Origin: DAIOFH01 sp036745875 | Lineage (GTDB): Bacteria > Planctomycetota > SZUA-567 | Direction of reading: 5' to 3' | Assembly (NCBI GenBank): GCA_036745875.1 | Contig: DAIOFH010000030.1 | Location: 1 to 35,732, forward strand | Length of the DNA: 35,732 nt | Shown here: positions 23,023 to 31,422 of the stretch, in pieces | Numbering within the stretch: position 1 is the stretch's first letter | Layout: every line of letters begins with the position of its first letter | Program-made: the position numbers and the translations under genes | Notes under the pieces: model-generated | Told to the model about the DNA's origin: nothing | Databases searched by the model: none | The model's input: the letters and a program-made list of their open reading frames with translations, nothing else

Positions 23023-25245
23023 ATGCTTGATTACCCCATACCTGATGGCTTGAAGAGAGATCTGGAAAAACTGGGCATTTTTAGCCCAATTACATACAGC
23101 CAAAATTCCGACATTCTTTTCGATGGTTCATTCGGCCAGTCCTTTCTTTTGGTAGCCGACAATACCGTGGTCGCAGCACAGGGAAACGATATAACCTTCA
23201 CACTTGCCCTCCAGGATATTCAGGAAGTGAAAATAGTCGAACTCCTCGGAGGATCGTCCCTGGTCGCGGTCCTGCGCCGGGGCGGTGAACGACGACTAAT
23301 TAAATACAGTAAGAATTTCATTCCTGAATTTGGCATATTTTGTCGAATACTCAACAACCTCGCCGAAGGGCGGCCCGCTCCTGTTCCGGAACCGGAAGGT
23401 GCGGCCATTTGCCCGCGTTGTGGCAATCCCCTTCCGGAGCGCGGCGCGAACTGCCCGGCCTGCGTCAATTTCTTTTCCGTTTTCCGCCGCCTTCTCGGCC
23501 TCCTCAACTCCTACCGGACGCGGCTGACCATCCTTATCACCGCGACATTCATAGGGGTGCTTGCCCAAGTCGGCCCCCCGTACCTGACCAAGACAATCAC
23601 GGACGGCGTCATTCTCGAAAAAAACCTCGTTCCTCTGCCGTGGCTTGTTGGCGGCATGATCTTTTGCGGCGTCCTCTATTTCGCCGCCCGCTATATTTCG
23701 ACCTACCTCGCATCCTGGCTGTCGGCACGGCTTATCGCCGACCTTCGGACGCGGCTGCACGCGCATCTGCAGAAATTACGGATGAGCTATTTCTCCAAGC
23801 GCGAGGCGGGCGAACTTGTATCCCGCGTCATGCACGACACCCAGGAACTGCAGCACTTCCTCATTGACGGCCTGCCGTACCTGTTTGTAAACAGCATATC
23901 CTTTTTCGCCATCGCCGGGGTGCTTTTGTGGCTGGACTGGAAGCTTGCCCTTATCGTCTTTATCCCGGTACCGGTACTTATCCTCGGCGTGCGCTGGATC
24001 TGGAAAGGCCTCCGCAGTCTTTTCCAAAAAGAGGGAAACCGGATGGCGACCCTCCACACCGTCCTCGGCGAATCTATGCGCGGCCTCAAGGCGGTCAAGG
24101 CCGCCGCCCAGGAGGATGACCGTTCCGACCGCTTCGGTAACCTCAACACTAACATTTTCGGCATTGTCGTCAGGATCGACAGGGCATATTCCGCCTTCAG
24201 CGAAGGCACGTATTGGGTCATGTCCCTGGGCGTGGCTGTAGTCTGGTATCTTGCCGCGAGCAGGGTCGTGAAGGGCGCTCCCGGCGACGAACTCTCCCTC
24301 GGCGACATCACCGCCTATGTCGGCTATATGTGGATGTTCTACGGGCCGCTCCAGTGGTTCACCGTCATCGCCAACTGGATGAATTACGCCTTCGCCTCTG
24401 CTGAACGTATTTTCACCGTCCTCGACGCCGAACCGGAAAGCTACGACCCACCCGCGCCGCGGCAAATTGACAGGTTCAGGGGCAAGGTGGAGTTCAGGGA
24501 TGTCCGCTTCAGCTATGAACGCGGCAAAGAAGTCATCAAGGGGATCAACCTTGTCATCCAACCGGGGGAAATGATCGGTCTTGTCGGTAAATCCGGCGCG
24601 GGCAAGTCAACAATCACCAACCTGCTCTGCCGCTTCTTCGATGTGGATTCTGGAGAGATCCTCATAGACGACGCGCCGATAAAGGAAATGCGTCTCACAG
24701 ACCTCAGGAGCCAGATCGGCTTTGTCATGCAGGAGCCGTTCCTGTTCAGGACGACCATACTTGAAAATATCCGCTACGGCTTCCCGGACACGCCGTTCGA
24801 TCAGGTGGTCCGCGCCGCCAAGGCGGCCCATGCCCACGACTTCATCATCGACAAGGAATTCGGTTATGAAACCCTCGTCGGCGAAGGCGGCATCACCCTG
24901 TCCGGCGGCGAGCGCCAGCGCATAGCCATCGCCCGCGCGATCCTCCACGACCCACCGATCCTGATCCTTGACGAAGCCACCTCGTCCGTCGATTCGGAAA
25001 CGGAAAAAGCCATTCAGGATGCCATAGCGCACCTGATCAGGAACCGTACCGTCATCGCAATCGCCCACCGGCTGGCAACCCTCAGAAATGCCAACCGCCT
25101 CGTCGTCATCGAAGAGGGCAAGATCGCGGAAGTCGGGAGTCACAATGAACTTATGACATCCGGAGGCATCTACGCGAACCTCGTCAAGACCCAGACCGAG
25201 CTGAACAAGCTGCGCAGTGAAATGACGCTCGGTTTTGAGGAATAA
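23023..25245 (+). CDS. ABC exporter with N-terminal extension and zinc ribbon
   Basis: A 740-residue half-size ABC exporter that works as a dimer. Residues 1-125 are a non-membrane domain I do not recognise. A four-cysteine zinc ribbon follows (C130, C133, C144, C147: CPRCG...CPAC). The six-helix transmembrane domain spans about 155-460. The ATPase domain has Walker A GKSGAGKST (522-530), LSGGERQR (626-633) and Walker B ILILDE (646-651) with E651 present, so it should hydrolyse ATP. The ATG at 23023 has GGAG nine bases upstream. The zinc-ribbon extension resembles, from memory, exporters found near cyanophycin genes, but no such gene is here. Substrate unknown. It is divergent from the CheA-type gene. 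Confidence 0.9.
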   Translation: MLDYPIPDGLKRDLEKLGIFSPITYSQNSDILFDGSFGQSFLLVADNTVVAAQGNDITFTLALQDIQEVKIVELLGGSSLVAVLRRGGERRLIKYSKNFIPEFGIFCRILNNLAEGRPAPVPEPEGAAICPRCGNPLPERGANCPACVNFFSVFRRLLGLLNSYRTRLTILITATFIGVLAQVGPPYLTKTITDGVILEKNLVPLPWLVGGMIFCGVLYFAARYISTYLASWLSARLIADLRTRLHAHLQKLRMSYFSKREAGELVSRVMHDTQELQHFLIDGLPYLFVNSISFFAIAGVLLWLDWKLALIVFIPVPVLILGVRWIWKGLRSLFQKEGNRMATLHTVLGESMRGLKAVKAAAQEDDRSDRFGNLNTNIFGIVVRIDRAYSAFSEGTYWVMSLGVAVVWYLAASRVVKGAPGDELSLGDITAYVGYMWMFYGPLQWFTVIANWMNYAFASAERIFTVLDAEPESYDPPAPRQIDRFRGKVEFRDVRFSYERGKEVIKGINLVIQPGEMIGLVGKSGAGKSTITNLLCRFFDVDSGEILIDDAPIKEMRLTDLRSQIGFVMQEPFLFRTTILENIRYGFPDTPFDQVVRAAKAAHAHDFIIDKEFGYETLVGEGGITLSGGERQRIAIARAILHDPPILILDEATSSVDSETEKAIQDAIAHLIRNRTVIAIAHRLATLRNANRLVVIEEGKIAEVGSHNELMTSGGIYANLVKTQTELNKLRSEMTLGFEE

Positions 25246-25265
25246 TTAAGCGTGATTTCCCCTTG

Positions 25266-25294
25266 CCCTAATCCTTTCCCCTCCGGGGCTAGGG
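25266..25294. repeat. Degenerate CCCTAA-type hairpin
   Basis: CCCTA (25266-25270) pairs with TAGGG (25290-25294), and inside it CCCC (25278-25281) with GGGG (25285-25288). The wording TTCCCCTTGCCCTAA resembles the left arm of the long inverted repeat at 33115, so it may be a decayed member of the same intergenic repeat family. It lies just after the ABC exporter stop and may help end that transcript, although it has no U-run. Confidence 0.4.
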
Positions 25295-25357
25295 TACTCC
25301 GAGAATGTTCAGGGCGTCAGTATGAGGGGGTAAATAGAAAGCGTCGCACGAACAAGG

Positions 25358-25385
25358 TTGATGAAAAAACAGTTCATGGTATAAT
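25358..25385 (+). promoter_or_regulatory. Promoter of dnaE
   Basis: A -35 box TTGATG (25358-25363) and a perfect -10 box TATAAT (25380-25385) are 16 bases apart. Transcription would start near 25392, giving a leader of about 34 bases. The -10 box is part of a 13-bp inverted repeat whose second arm overlaps the dnaE start codon. Confidence 0.7.
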
Positions 25386-25429
25386 CTCTGCCTTATATTT
25401 CTCATAGGCAGCCAAGGATTATACCATGA
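25374..25429. repeat. Inverted repeat linking the dnaE -10 box and start codon
   Basis: TCATGGTATAATC (25374-25386) and GATTATACCATGA (25417-25429) are perfect complements separated by 30 bases. Only the second arm is in the message, so the repeat would act in DNA, perhaps as paired sites for one protein, or it is chance. Confidence 0.45.
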
Positions 25430-28400
25430 CTATACCGTTTGCGCATCTTCACGTTCACTCGCATTATTCGCCACTCGACGGCATCGCCCTCGTCGACAAG
25501 CTGCTCGCCAAGGCCAAGGACCTCGGCCAGACGGCCATGGCCATCACCGACCACGGAGTAATGTACGGAGCCATCGACTTTTATACCACGGCGAAGTACA
25601 AGGACATAAAACCCCTTATAGGTTTCGAGGCCTATGTCGCCCCCGGGGACCGCAAGGAAAAAGGCGGCTACAACCATATCACCCTGCTGGCCAAGAATCT
25701 CGAAGGGTACCAAAACCTTTCCCGCATGTGCTCGGAAGGTTTTCTTACCGGGTTCTATCACTATCCCCGTATCGACAAGACGATCATGCGGGAAATGGCC
25801 GAAGGCGTCTGCTGCCTTTCCGGCTGCCTGAGGGGAGAAATCCCGCAGCTTCTGCTGGCTGGAAAAATCGATGAAGCGGAAGCCGCCGCCAGGGGCTACC
25901 GGGAAATGTTCGGCGAAGACAATTTCTACCTGGAAGTCATGGACAACGGCCTGGCGGAACAAAAAGCCATCCTCGCCCCTATGCGGGAAATTTCCAAACG
26001 CACTGGCATTCCCCTTGTCGCCACTTCGGACGTGCATTATCTCGCCCAGGAGGATGTCTCGATCCAGGACATCATGATCTGCATCAATACCGGCAAATTC
26101 CTTTCCGATGAAAAGCGCATGCATGCCGGCACCAACGGCCATCTCAAATCGGTCGATGAAATGCTTGCCTGTATGCCGGGATTCGAGGACGCGATCGAAA
26201 ATACCATGAAAGTGGTCGAACTCTGCAACCTTGAAATGCCGCTCAAGGGGTTCCACCTGCCGACCCTGAAAATTCCGGACGGCCTTACGGCGGCGGAATA
26301 CCTGGAAAAGACCTGCCGCGAAGGGCTAAAAAAGCGCTACGCAGATCCCCTCCCCCAGCCTGTCGAGGAACGCTTCCAGAAGGAACTCTCCGTCATCGTC
26401 AAGATGGGCTTCCCCGACTACTTCCTCATCGTCTGGGACGTCGTCAAGTTCGCCCGCGACAACGGCATCCCCGTCGGCCCCGGCCGTGGTTCCGCCGCCG
26501 GCTCGATCATCGCCTACGGCCTTGGCATCACCAACCTCGATCCGCTGAAATACAACCTCTTTTTCGAGCGTTTCCTGAACGAAGGTCGAAACGAGATGCC
26601 TGATATCGATCTCGACTTCGACAAGGAACGCCGCCAGGAGGTGGTCTCACACATCATCGAAACCCACGGGTCGGACCATTGCGCCAAGATCGTCACTTTC
26701 GGCTGCCTGTCCCTTAAGTCCGGCATCCGCGACGTCGCCCGCGTAATGTCGATCCCGCTCGCGCGAGCGGACAAGCTGGCCAAGATGATCCCAGACATGT
26801 TCAAGGCCGATAAAGGCAGCACCCCCTTCCAAACCGCTCTCAAAACGATTCCGGAGCTCAAGGACGAATACGACGCCGACCAGGAAGTGAAGAAATGGCT
26901 CGACGCCGTGGACGCCCTTGAGGGCGTCATGCGCAACACCGGAGTCCACGCGGCGGGCGTCCTCGTCGCGGACAAGAACATCACCGAATACGGCCCGCTG
27001 GCCGCGCGCGGCGGCGAAGTGACGACACAATACGAAATGAAGGCTCTGGAAAAACTCGGCCTCTGCAAAATCGACGTCCTCGGCCTGGAAACGCTGTCCC
27101 TGATCAAAAGCGCCGTCGACATCATCAAGATAAACACCGGCGTCGACGTCGACATGGACCACCTCCCCCTTGACGACAAGCCGACCTACGACATGCTTTC
27201 GAGAGGCGATGCCAAAGGCGTGTTCCAATTCGAATCCGAAGGCTTCAGGCAGCTTCTGGCCAAGCTCAAACCGGACGTTTTCGAAGACCTGATCGCGGCG
27301 GTGGCGATCTACCGCCCGGGGCCGTTGCAGTTTCTCCCCAACTTCATCAACCGCAAACACGGACGCGAGCCCCTGACCTACCTCCACCCCCTGATGGAGC
27401 CGATCCTGAACGAAACGTACGGTCTTATCCTCTACCAGGAACAGGTCCAGGCCCTGGCGCAGAACCTGGCGCATTTCACCCTCTCCGAAGGCGATCTGAT
27501 GCGCCGCGCCATGGGTAAAAAAGACGCCAAGATCATGGCAGAGTATCGTCAAAAATTTATCGAGCAGGCAACGCCGACGATTGGCGGGGGTATCGCTACA
27601 CAGGCCTATGACCAGATCGAAGTGTTTGCCGGCTACGGCTTCAACAAATCCCATTCCGCCTGCTATGCCCTCATCGCCTACCAGACGGCCTATCTCAAGT
27701 GCCACTATCCCAAGGAATACCTGGCTGCCCTTCTTACAATCAGCCGCAGCGATTCGTCCGACATCGTTACCTACATGGCGGATGCGAACAGCATGGGCAT
27801 TGAAGTCCTGCCGGTCGATATTAACGCGTCTGACGCGTTTTTCTCGGTCCAAGGCAACAGCATCCGCTTTGGTTTGTGCGCCATCAAGGGCGTGGGCGAA
27901 AATGCGGCCTTGGCGGTCGAAAACGAACGCAAGGCAAACGGGCCGTACCGCGATCTCTTCGACTTCACCGAAAGGATCGACCTCAAGGCGATCAACAAGG
28001 GGGCAATGGAAGCGCTTATAAAGGCCGGAGCAATGGATTCCCTCGGCGGACACCGGGCCGCCCTGACGGGCGCTCTCGAATCGGCCATCGCCAGCGGCAA
28101 CGCCGAGCAAAAGGCCAAGGCAAGCGGCCAAATGGGCCTGTTCGCAAACTTCGCCGCCGAAGCGCCGCGGCCGCAGCTTCCGAAGGTGCCTGAGTGGAGT
28201 GAACCGCAAAAACTGCAATTCGAGAAATCAGTCCTCGGTTTTTATTCCACCTCGCATCCCCTGGCGTCGCATTCAGCGCTCCTGAAAACCTTCGCGACAG
28301 CGGGCGTCTCCGAACTTGTCGACATGGATGACAGGACCAATGTCATCCTTGGCGGGCTTATCAGCCGCATCTCCCTCAAGAACGACAAAAACGGCAACCG

Positions 28401-28845
28401 CTACGCCCACGTCGACCTCGAGGATATGGACGGCCAGGTCGGCGGTGTGGTATTTGCGAGCGTGTTTGAAAAGTACAAGGAATTATTGGTCGAAGACGAC
28501 GTCGTCTTTGTCCAGGCGGAACTTGACCGGACCCGGGACCAGCCGTCTTTACGGATCAATTCCATCGTGCCGCTGGACAAGGCTTCCGAGATCCTCGCGG
28601 TACGGGCCGTCCTCAAACTGCCGATGGGGGACCTGGACCAGGAAAAACTCACCAGCCTGCGTACGCTGGCAGGCCAGAATCCCGGCAATGCGCGGCTTTA
28701 TTTCAATCTTGAGTCGCCGGAAGGTTCGACCATCGTGCGGGCGGCCGATCGCTTCACGCTCAATCCAAACAAGGACGTCATCGCACAGATAAATTCCATG
28801 TTCGGTGAAGGCGCGTTGTCGCTTGGCGGGCGGCGCTCGGGATAA
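25426..28845 (+). CDS. dnaE: DNA polymerase III alpha subunit
   Basis: A 1139-residue replicative polymerase, close to the E. coli length of 1160. It starts with a PHP domain (HLHVHSHYSPLDG). The catalytic aspartates are visible: D393 and D395 in MPDIDLDFD and D550 in KIDVLGLETL, matching E. coli D401, D403 and D555. The palm, fingers (GRGSAAGS, NTGVHAAGVLVAD) and thumb are followed by a helix-hairpin-helix region and an OB fold (ILGGLISRISLKNDKNGNRY). It is the DnaE1 type, not PolC. It has its own promoter, an AAGG eight to nine bases before the ATG, and a strong terminator, so it is a single-gene unit. Nothing unusual is seen. Confidence 0.97.
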   Translation: MTIPFAHLHVHSHYSPLDGIALVDKLLAKAKDLGQTAMAITDHGVMYGAIDFYTTAKYKDIKPLIGFEAYVAPGDRKEKGGYNHITLLAKNLEGYQNLSRMCSEGFLTGFYHYPRIDKTIMREMAEGVCCLSGCLRGEIPQLLLAGKIDEAEAAARGYREMFGEDNFYLEVMDNGLAEQKAILAPMREISKRTGIPLVATSDVHYLAQEDVSIQDIMICINTGKFLSDEKRMHAGTNGHLKSVDEMLACMPGFEDAIENTMKVVELCNLEMPLKGFHLPTLKIPDGLTAAEYLEKTCREGLKKRYADPLPQPVEERFQKELSVIVKMGFPDYFLIVWDVVKFARDNGIPVGPGRGSAAGSIIAYGLGITNLDPLKYNLFFERFLNEGRNEMPDIDLDFDKERRQEVVSHIIETHGSDHCAKIVTFGCLSLKSGIRDVARVMSIPLARADKLAKMIPDMFKADKGSTPFQTALKTIPELKDEYDADQEVKKWLDAVDALEGVMRNTGVHAAGVLVADKNITEYGPLAARGGEVTTQYEMKALEKLGLCKIDVLGLETLSLIKSAVDIIKINTGVDVDMDHLPLDDKPTYDMLSRGDAKGVFQFESEGFRQLLAKLKPDVFEDLIAAVAIYRPGPLQFLPNFINRKHGREPLTYLHPLMEPILNETYGLILYQEQVQALAQNLAHFTLSEGDLMRRAMGKKDAKIMAEYRQKFIEQATPTIGGGIATQAYDQIEVFAGYGFNKSHSACYALIAYQTAYLKCHYPKEYLAALLTISRSDSSDIVTYMADANSMGIEVLPVDINASDAFFSVQGNSIRFGLCAIKGVGENAALAVENERKANGPYRDLFDFTERIDLKAINKGAMEALIKAGAMDSLGGHRAALTGALESAIASGNAEQKAKASGQMGLFANFAAEAPRPQLPKVPEWSEPQKLQFEKSVLGFYSTSHPLASHSALLKTFATAGVSELVDMDDRTNVILGGLISRISLKNDKNGNRYAHVDLEDMDGQVGGVVFASVFEKYKELLVEDDVVFVQAELDRTRDQPSLRINSIVPLDKASEILAVRAVLKLPMGDLDQEKLTSLRTLAGQNPGNARLYFNLESPEGSTIVRAADRFTLNPNKDVIAQINSMFGEGALSLGGRRSG

Positions 28846-28866
28846 AGAGGTTTTTGTTGTAATAAT

Positions 28867-28897
28867 AAAAACCCTCTCCAGTGTGGAGAGGGTTTTT
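28867..28897. terminator. Bidirectional intrinsic terminator
   Basis: A perfect 14-bp stem (28867-28880 with 28884-28897, AAAAACCCTCTCCA) closes a GTG loop. Each strand ends in TTTTT, so it can stop dnaE from the left and the unknown gene at 29035-29601 from the right. Confidence 0.92.
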
Positions 28898-28974
28898 CAT
28901 TGTTGTTAAATTACAGCGTTTCCTCAAAAAAATTGGTTCGCTTTTTTCACATTTTGGTCATGCAACGTCGTGGC

Positions 28975-29016
28975 GGAAAACGCAATAAGGATGCCTACTA
29001 TTTCCGAAAACGCGCT
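28975..29016. repeat. Imperfect dispersed repeat, copy B
   Basis: The counterpart of 22833-22873 in opposite orientation, containing GGAAAACGCAA and CGAAAACGCGC. It lies between the stop of the unknown gene on the minus strand and the shared terminator, so it would be in that gene's 3' untranslated region. Confidence 0.3.
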
Positions 29017-29034
29017 ATGGTGTTCGAAGCGTGA

Positions 29035-29601
29035 TTAGTGCACCAACTCGAAATACACCGACTCTTCCTCGACATATACCGGCTCCTTGAGGCTCTTCTG
29101 CATATTGCCTGCCGAATCGGTGAAGCTTTTGACTCCCGCCTGGAAATCGGCCGAATCGCCGATGACCATTAAAAGACCTGTGGACGCGAGGCCACAGGGC
29201 AGGATGAAATACTCGATTGCTTCTTCAAGAGGTTCGTCGTCGATGGCCATGGAAGTAAAGGTGCAGCCATTGCTGTCGGCAATGCCTTCCTCCGACAGAT
29301 CGCCGAAAATGTCGTTGAGAATTCCGGCTTCGTCCCCGCGGCAGACGGCTTGAACACAGCCGTGAGAAATCAATTCTTTCGCATAGATGCGCAGAACATC
29401 CTCGCCGACATCGCCTACAATATTGACAAGCGCTGTGAACGGTTGCGGGTCGAAGGGGAAACGCAAATCGCCTGCGCCGTTGTGAGCGCGCATGGCGTAA
29501 AATTTCTGGTCAAATACGTTGGCCAAGATTTTCCCCCTGGAAACAGTATTTGCGACGGCTTTGACGTCGCGGCTCTCTCCATCCAAGAAATAATCCGACA
29601 C
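29035..29601 (-). CDS. Unrecognised 188-residue cytoplasmic protein
   Basis: I do not recognise this protein. It has no signal peptide or membrane segment and is acidic. Notable stretches are RGKILANVFDQKFYAMRAHN near the N-terminus, a central LVNIVGDVGEDVLRIYAKEL and a C-terminal PVYVEEESVYFELVH. The mixed alternation suggests an alpha/beta domain. I place the start at the GTG of 29601, which has AAGGGA six bases upstream; a TTG five codons earlier (29616) has no ribosome site. It stands alone on the minus strand between dnaE and folD and shares the bidirectional terminator with dnaE. Confidence 0.7.
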   Translation of the reverse strand: MSDYFLDGESRDVKAVANTVSRGKILANVFDQKFYAMRAHNGAGDLRFPFDPQPFTALVNIVGDVGEDVLRIYAKELISHGCVQAVCRGDEAGILNDIFGDLSEEGIADSNGCTFTSMAIDDEPLEEAIEYFILPCGLASTGLLMVIGDSADFQAGVKSFTDSAGNMQKSLKEPVYVEEESVYFELVH

Positions 29602-29984
29602 GTCCCATCCCTTCAAGATTTACGGATGAAAAAGCCAAATAAACAAAACATCCGGATGCACCTTTTCCCCTTTAGGTGCCAACCCCAATCCGGTTGTTAA
29701 ACAGTAAACAATGAACGTAATGTCCCGTTGCTCACGATTATTTATCGGACTTGCTTTTTCGTCAAGTTCTAATTCAAGACAAATATCGTTTTTATGGGGA
29801 AAAACGGAGTATTCCGAAATGAGTTGAAATTTCCTGAAATTCCGTATACTTGTAATGGCTTGGGAAAAAGCGCATTTGCGTTGAAATGACAGGGTTGGTA
29901 TAGTTTAGTGATATCTATCGGCATAAACCAAGTTCAAGTATGCCGAATAATTTGTAATTTATTCTTACATTCCATGGAGAAACA
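29602..29984. other. Divergent intergenic region before folD
   Basis: About 380 bases without a gene. A folD promoter lies at 29876-29904. Near 29669-29690, GCACCT and AGGTGC form a six-bp stem with a ten-base loop. Around 29810-29845 near-repeats of TTGAAATTTC and CTGAAATTCC are visible. No tetrahydrofolate riboswitch core is recognised. Confidence 0.45.
29876..29904 (+). promoter_or_regulatory. Promoter of the folD operon
   Basis: A -35 box TTGCGT (29876-29881) and a -10 box TATAGT (29899-29904) are 17 bases apart. The leader to the ATG at 29985 would be about 74 nt. The -35 box matches only in part, so confidence is moderate. Confidence 0.5.
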
Positions 29985-30986
29985 ATGCCAGGGACAATAC
30001 TTGACGGCAAGACGGAAACGACGCGCGTGCTGGCTTCTGTTGAAAAAGGCGTTCATGCGTTGGCCGCGAAAGGAAGGAAACCGGTCCTCGCGGCAGTTCT
30101 CGCCAATTCGGATCCCGGATCGGCATGGTATGCCAAGGCCCAGGCCAAACACTGTACCGAACACGGCGTCGAGCTGCGGCTCATCACCCTCGCGCCGACC
30201 TCGACGGAAGCGGAAGTGGTCGCGGCGGTCGCCGCCGCTGGAAAAGATCCGGAGGTGTCCGCCATCCTCGTTTTCACCCCCCTCCCGGCGGCTGTCTCCC
30301 TGATCAAAGTGGTGGAGGCCATTCCGCCGCAAAAGGATGCGGAAGGGGTACATCCCTCGAACATGGGGAACCTCCTCATTTCGTCCCACGTCGATCCCGC
30401 ACCCTGCACCGCCATGGCGGCACTGGAACTCATCAAAACGGCAAAGCCGGACCTGGCGGGAGCACGCGCACTGGTCATCGGCAGAAGCGCGACGGTGGGG
30501 AAGCCGCTGGCGCTGCTGCTCCTGGCCGAGCATGCTACTGTCACTATAGCCCATACCCGCTCCGATCTTCGAGCGGCCATGCTGGAGGCGGACATCGTCG
30601 TCGCGGCGGCGGGCGCATCCGGCGCGAAGTGGCGGGCATATGAAAAGAAATGGAATGGCTGGAAAAAAAGCGGCGGCGACCGCCCGGACGCCCCCGACCT
30701 CGATCCACTCGTCACCATGGACATGGTACGCCGCGGCGCTGTCGTGATAGACGTCGGCGACAACAATATCCCGGACTCCCTCGACGATGACGGTGCGCCG
30801 ACCCTGAACGACAAGGGCAAACCCGCCATGCACTACGCCGGCGACGTGGATTTCGACAAAGTAAAGGACGTGGCGGGCTTCATCACCAACCCGCGAGGCT
30901 CCGTCGGCCCTCTGACGAACGCCTTCCTTCTCAAGAACGTTGTCAATGCCGCGCTCTTGGCTGCCGGTCTTGAAAAGGTTGATTGA
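29985..30986 (+). CDS. folD: Divergent FolD-like methylenetetrahydrofolate dehydrogenase
   Basis: A 333-residue folate enzyme of the FolD family, longer than the usual 285-300. The family frame is clear: IPPQKDAEGVHPSNMGNL (113-130), VIGRSATVGKPLALLLL (164-180) for NADP binding, GAVVIDVGDN and GSVGPLT. Three residues central to cyclohydrolase chemistry differ by my alignment: E. coli K54 is Q53, Q98 is F97 and D121 is E120. An extra 25-30 residues rich in charge lie at about 214-240, and more at 265-283. It may keep only the dehydrogenase step or act on another carrier. The ATG follows GGAG by five bases. It is first in an operon; its stop overlaps the ruvX start (TGATG). Confidence 0.85.
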   Translation: MPGTILDGKTETTRVLASVEKGVHALAAKGRKPVLAAVLANSDPGSAWYAKAQAKHCTEHGVELRLITLAPTSTEAEVVAAVAAAGKDPEVSAILVFTPLPAAVSLIKVVEAIPPQKDAEGVHPSNMGNLLISSHVDPAPCTAMAALELIKTAKPDLAGARALVIGRSATVGKPLALLLLAEHATVTIAHTRSDLRAAMLEADIVVAAAGASGAKWRAYEKKWNGWKKSGGDRPDAPDLDPLVTMDMVRRGAVVIDVGDNNIPDSLDDDGAPTLNDKGKPAMHYAGDVDFDKVKDVAGFITNPRGSVGPLTNAFLLKNVVNAALLAAGLEKVD

Positions 30987-31417
30987 TGATCCTGTTGGGA
31001 GTGGACCTAGGGGACCGAAGGGTAGGTTTTGCCGTATCGGACGCGGAGGAGCGCTTTGCCCTGCCGTCGGGGTTTGGCAGGGTCAAATCCCTCAATGACG
31101 CGCTCCTGGTCGTAGTGGACAAGGCGAGGGCGGAAGGCGCGGAGGAAATAGTCCTCGGCAACCCCCTCAACATGGACGGACGATCCGGTCCCAAGGCAAA
31201 GGAAGCGGCCGCATTCCGCGACATGCTCGCTGACGTCGGGCTCAAAGTCACCCTATGGGACGAGCGGCTTACCACGTCGGAAGCCGACCGGCTGCTGAAG
31301 GACGCCGGGCTCGACCGCCGCCGCCGCAAGCAATTGGTAGACGCCAACGCGGCGCAACGCATCCTTGACTCGTATCTTTCCTGGCGAAAACGCCAGCAAC
31401 ACACCGGTGAAGGCTGA
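30986..31417 (+). CDS. ruvX: RuvX/YqgF family putative Holliday-junction resolvase
   Basis: A 143-residue RNase H-fold nuclease. It shows LGVDLGDRRVGFAVSD at the N-terminus, LGNPLNMDGRSGPKA in the middle, LWDERLTTSEADRLL, and DANAAQRILDSYL at the C-terminus, the four family blocks including the acidic metal ligands. The length is standard (about 138-150). Proposed roles in the family are Holliday-junction cleavage or processing of pre-16S rRNA. The ATG at 30986 shares one base with the folD stop and has AAGG seven bases upstream, so it is translationally coupled; a TTG one codon earlier is unlikely. Confidence 0.93.
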   Translation: MILLGVDLGDRRVGFAVSDAEERFALPSGFGRVKSLNDALLVVVDKARAEGAEEIVLGNPLNMDGRSGPKAKEAAAFRDMLADVGLKVTLWDERLTTSEADRLLKDAGLDRRRRKQLVDANAAQRILDSYLSWRKRQQHTGEG

Positions 31418-31422
31418 AGGCG

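Noticed and set aside
26647..28218. A 523-codon minus-strand open frame opposite dnaE
   Set aside because: It is a shadow of dnaE, whose catalytic motifs are intact throughout.
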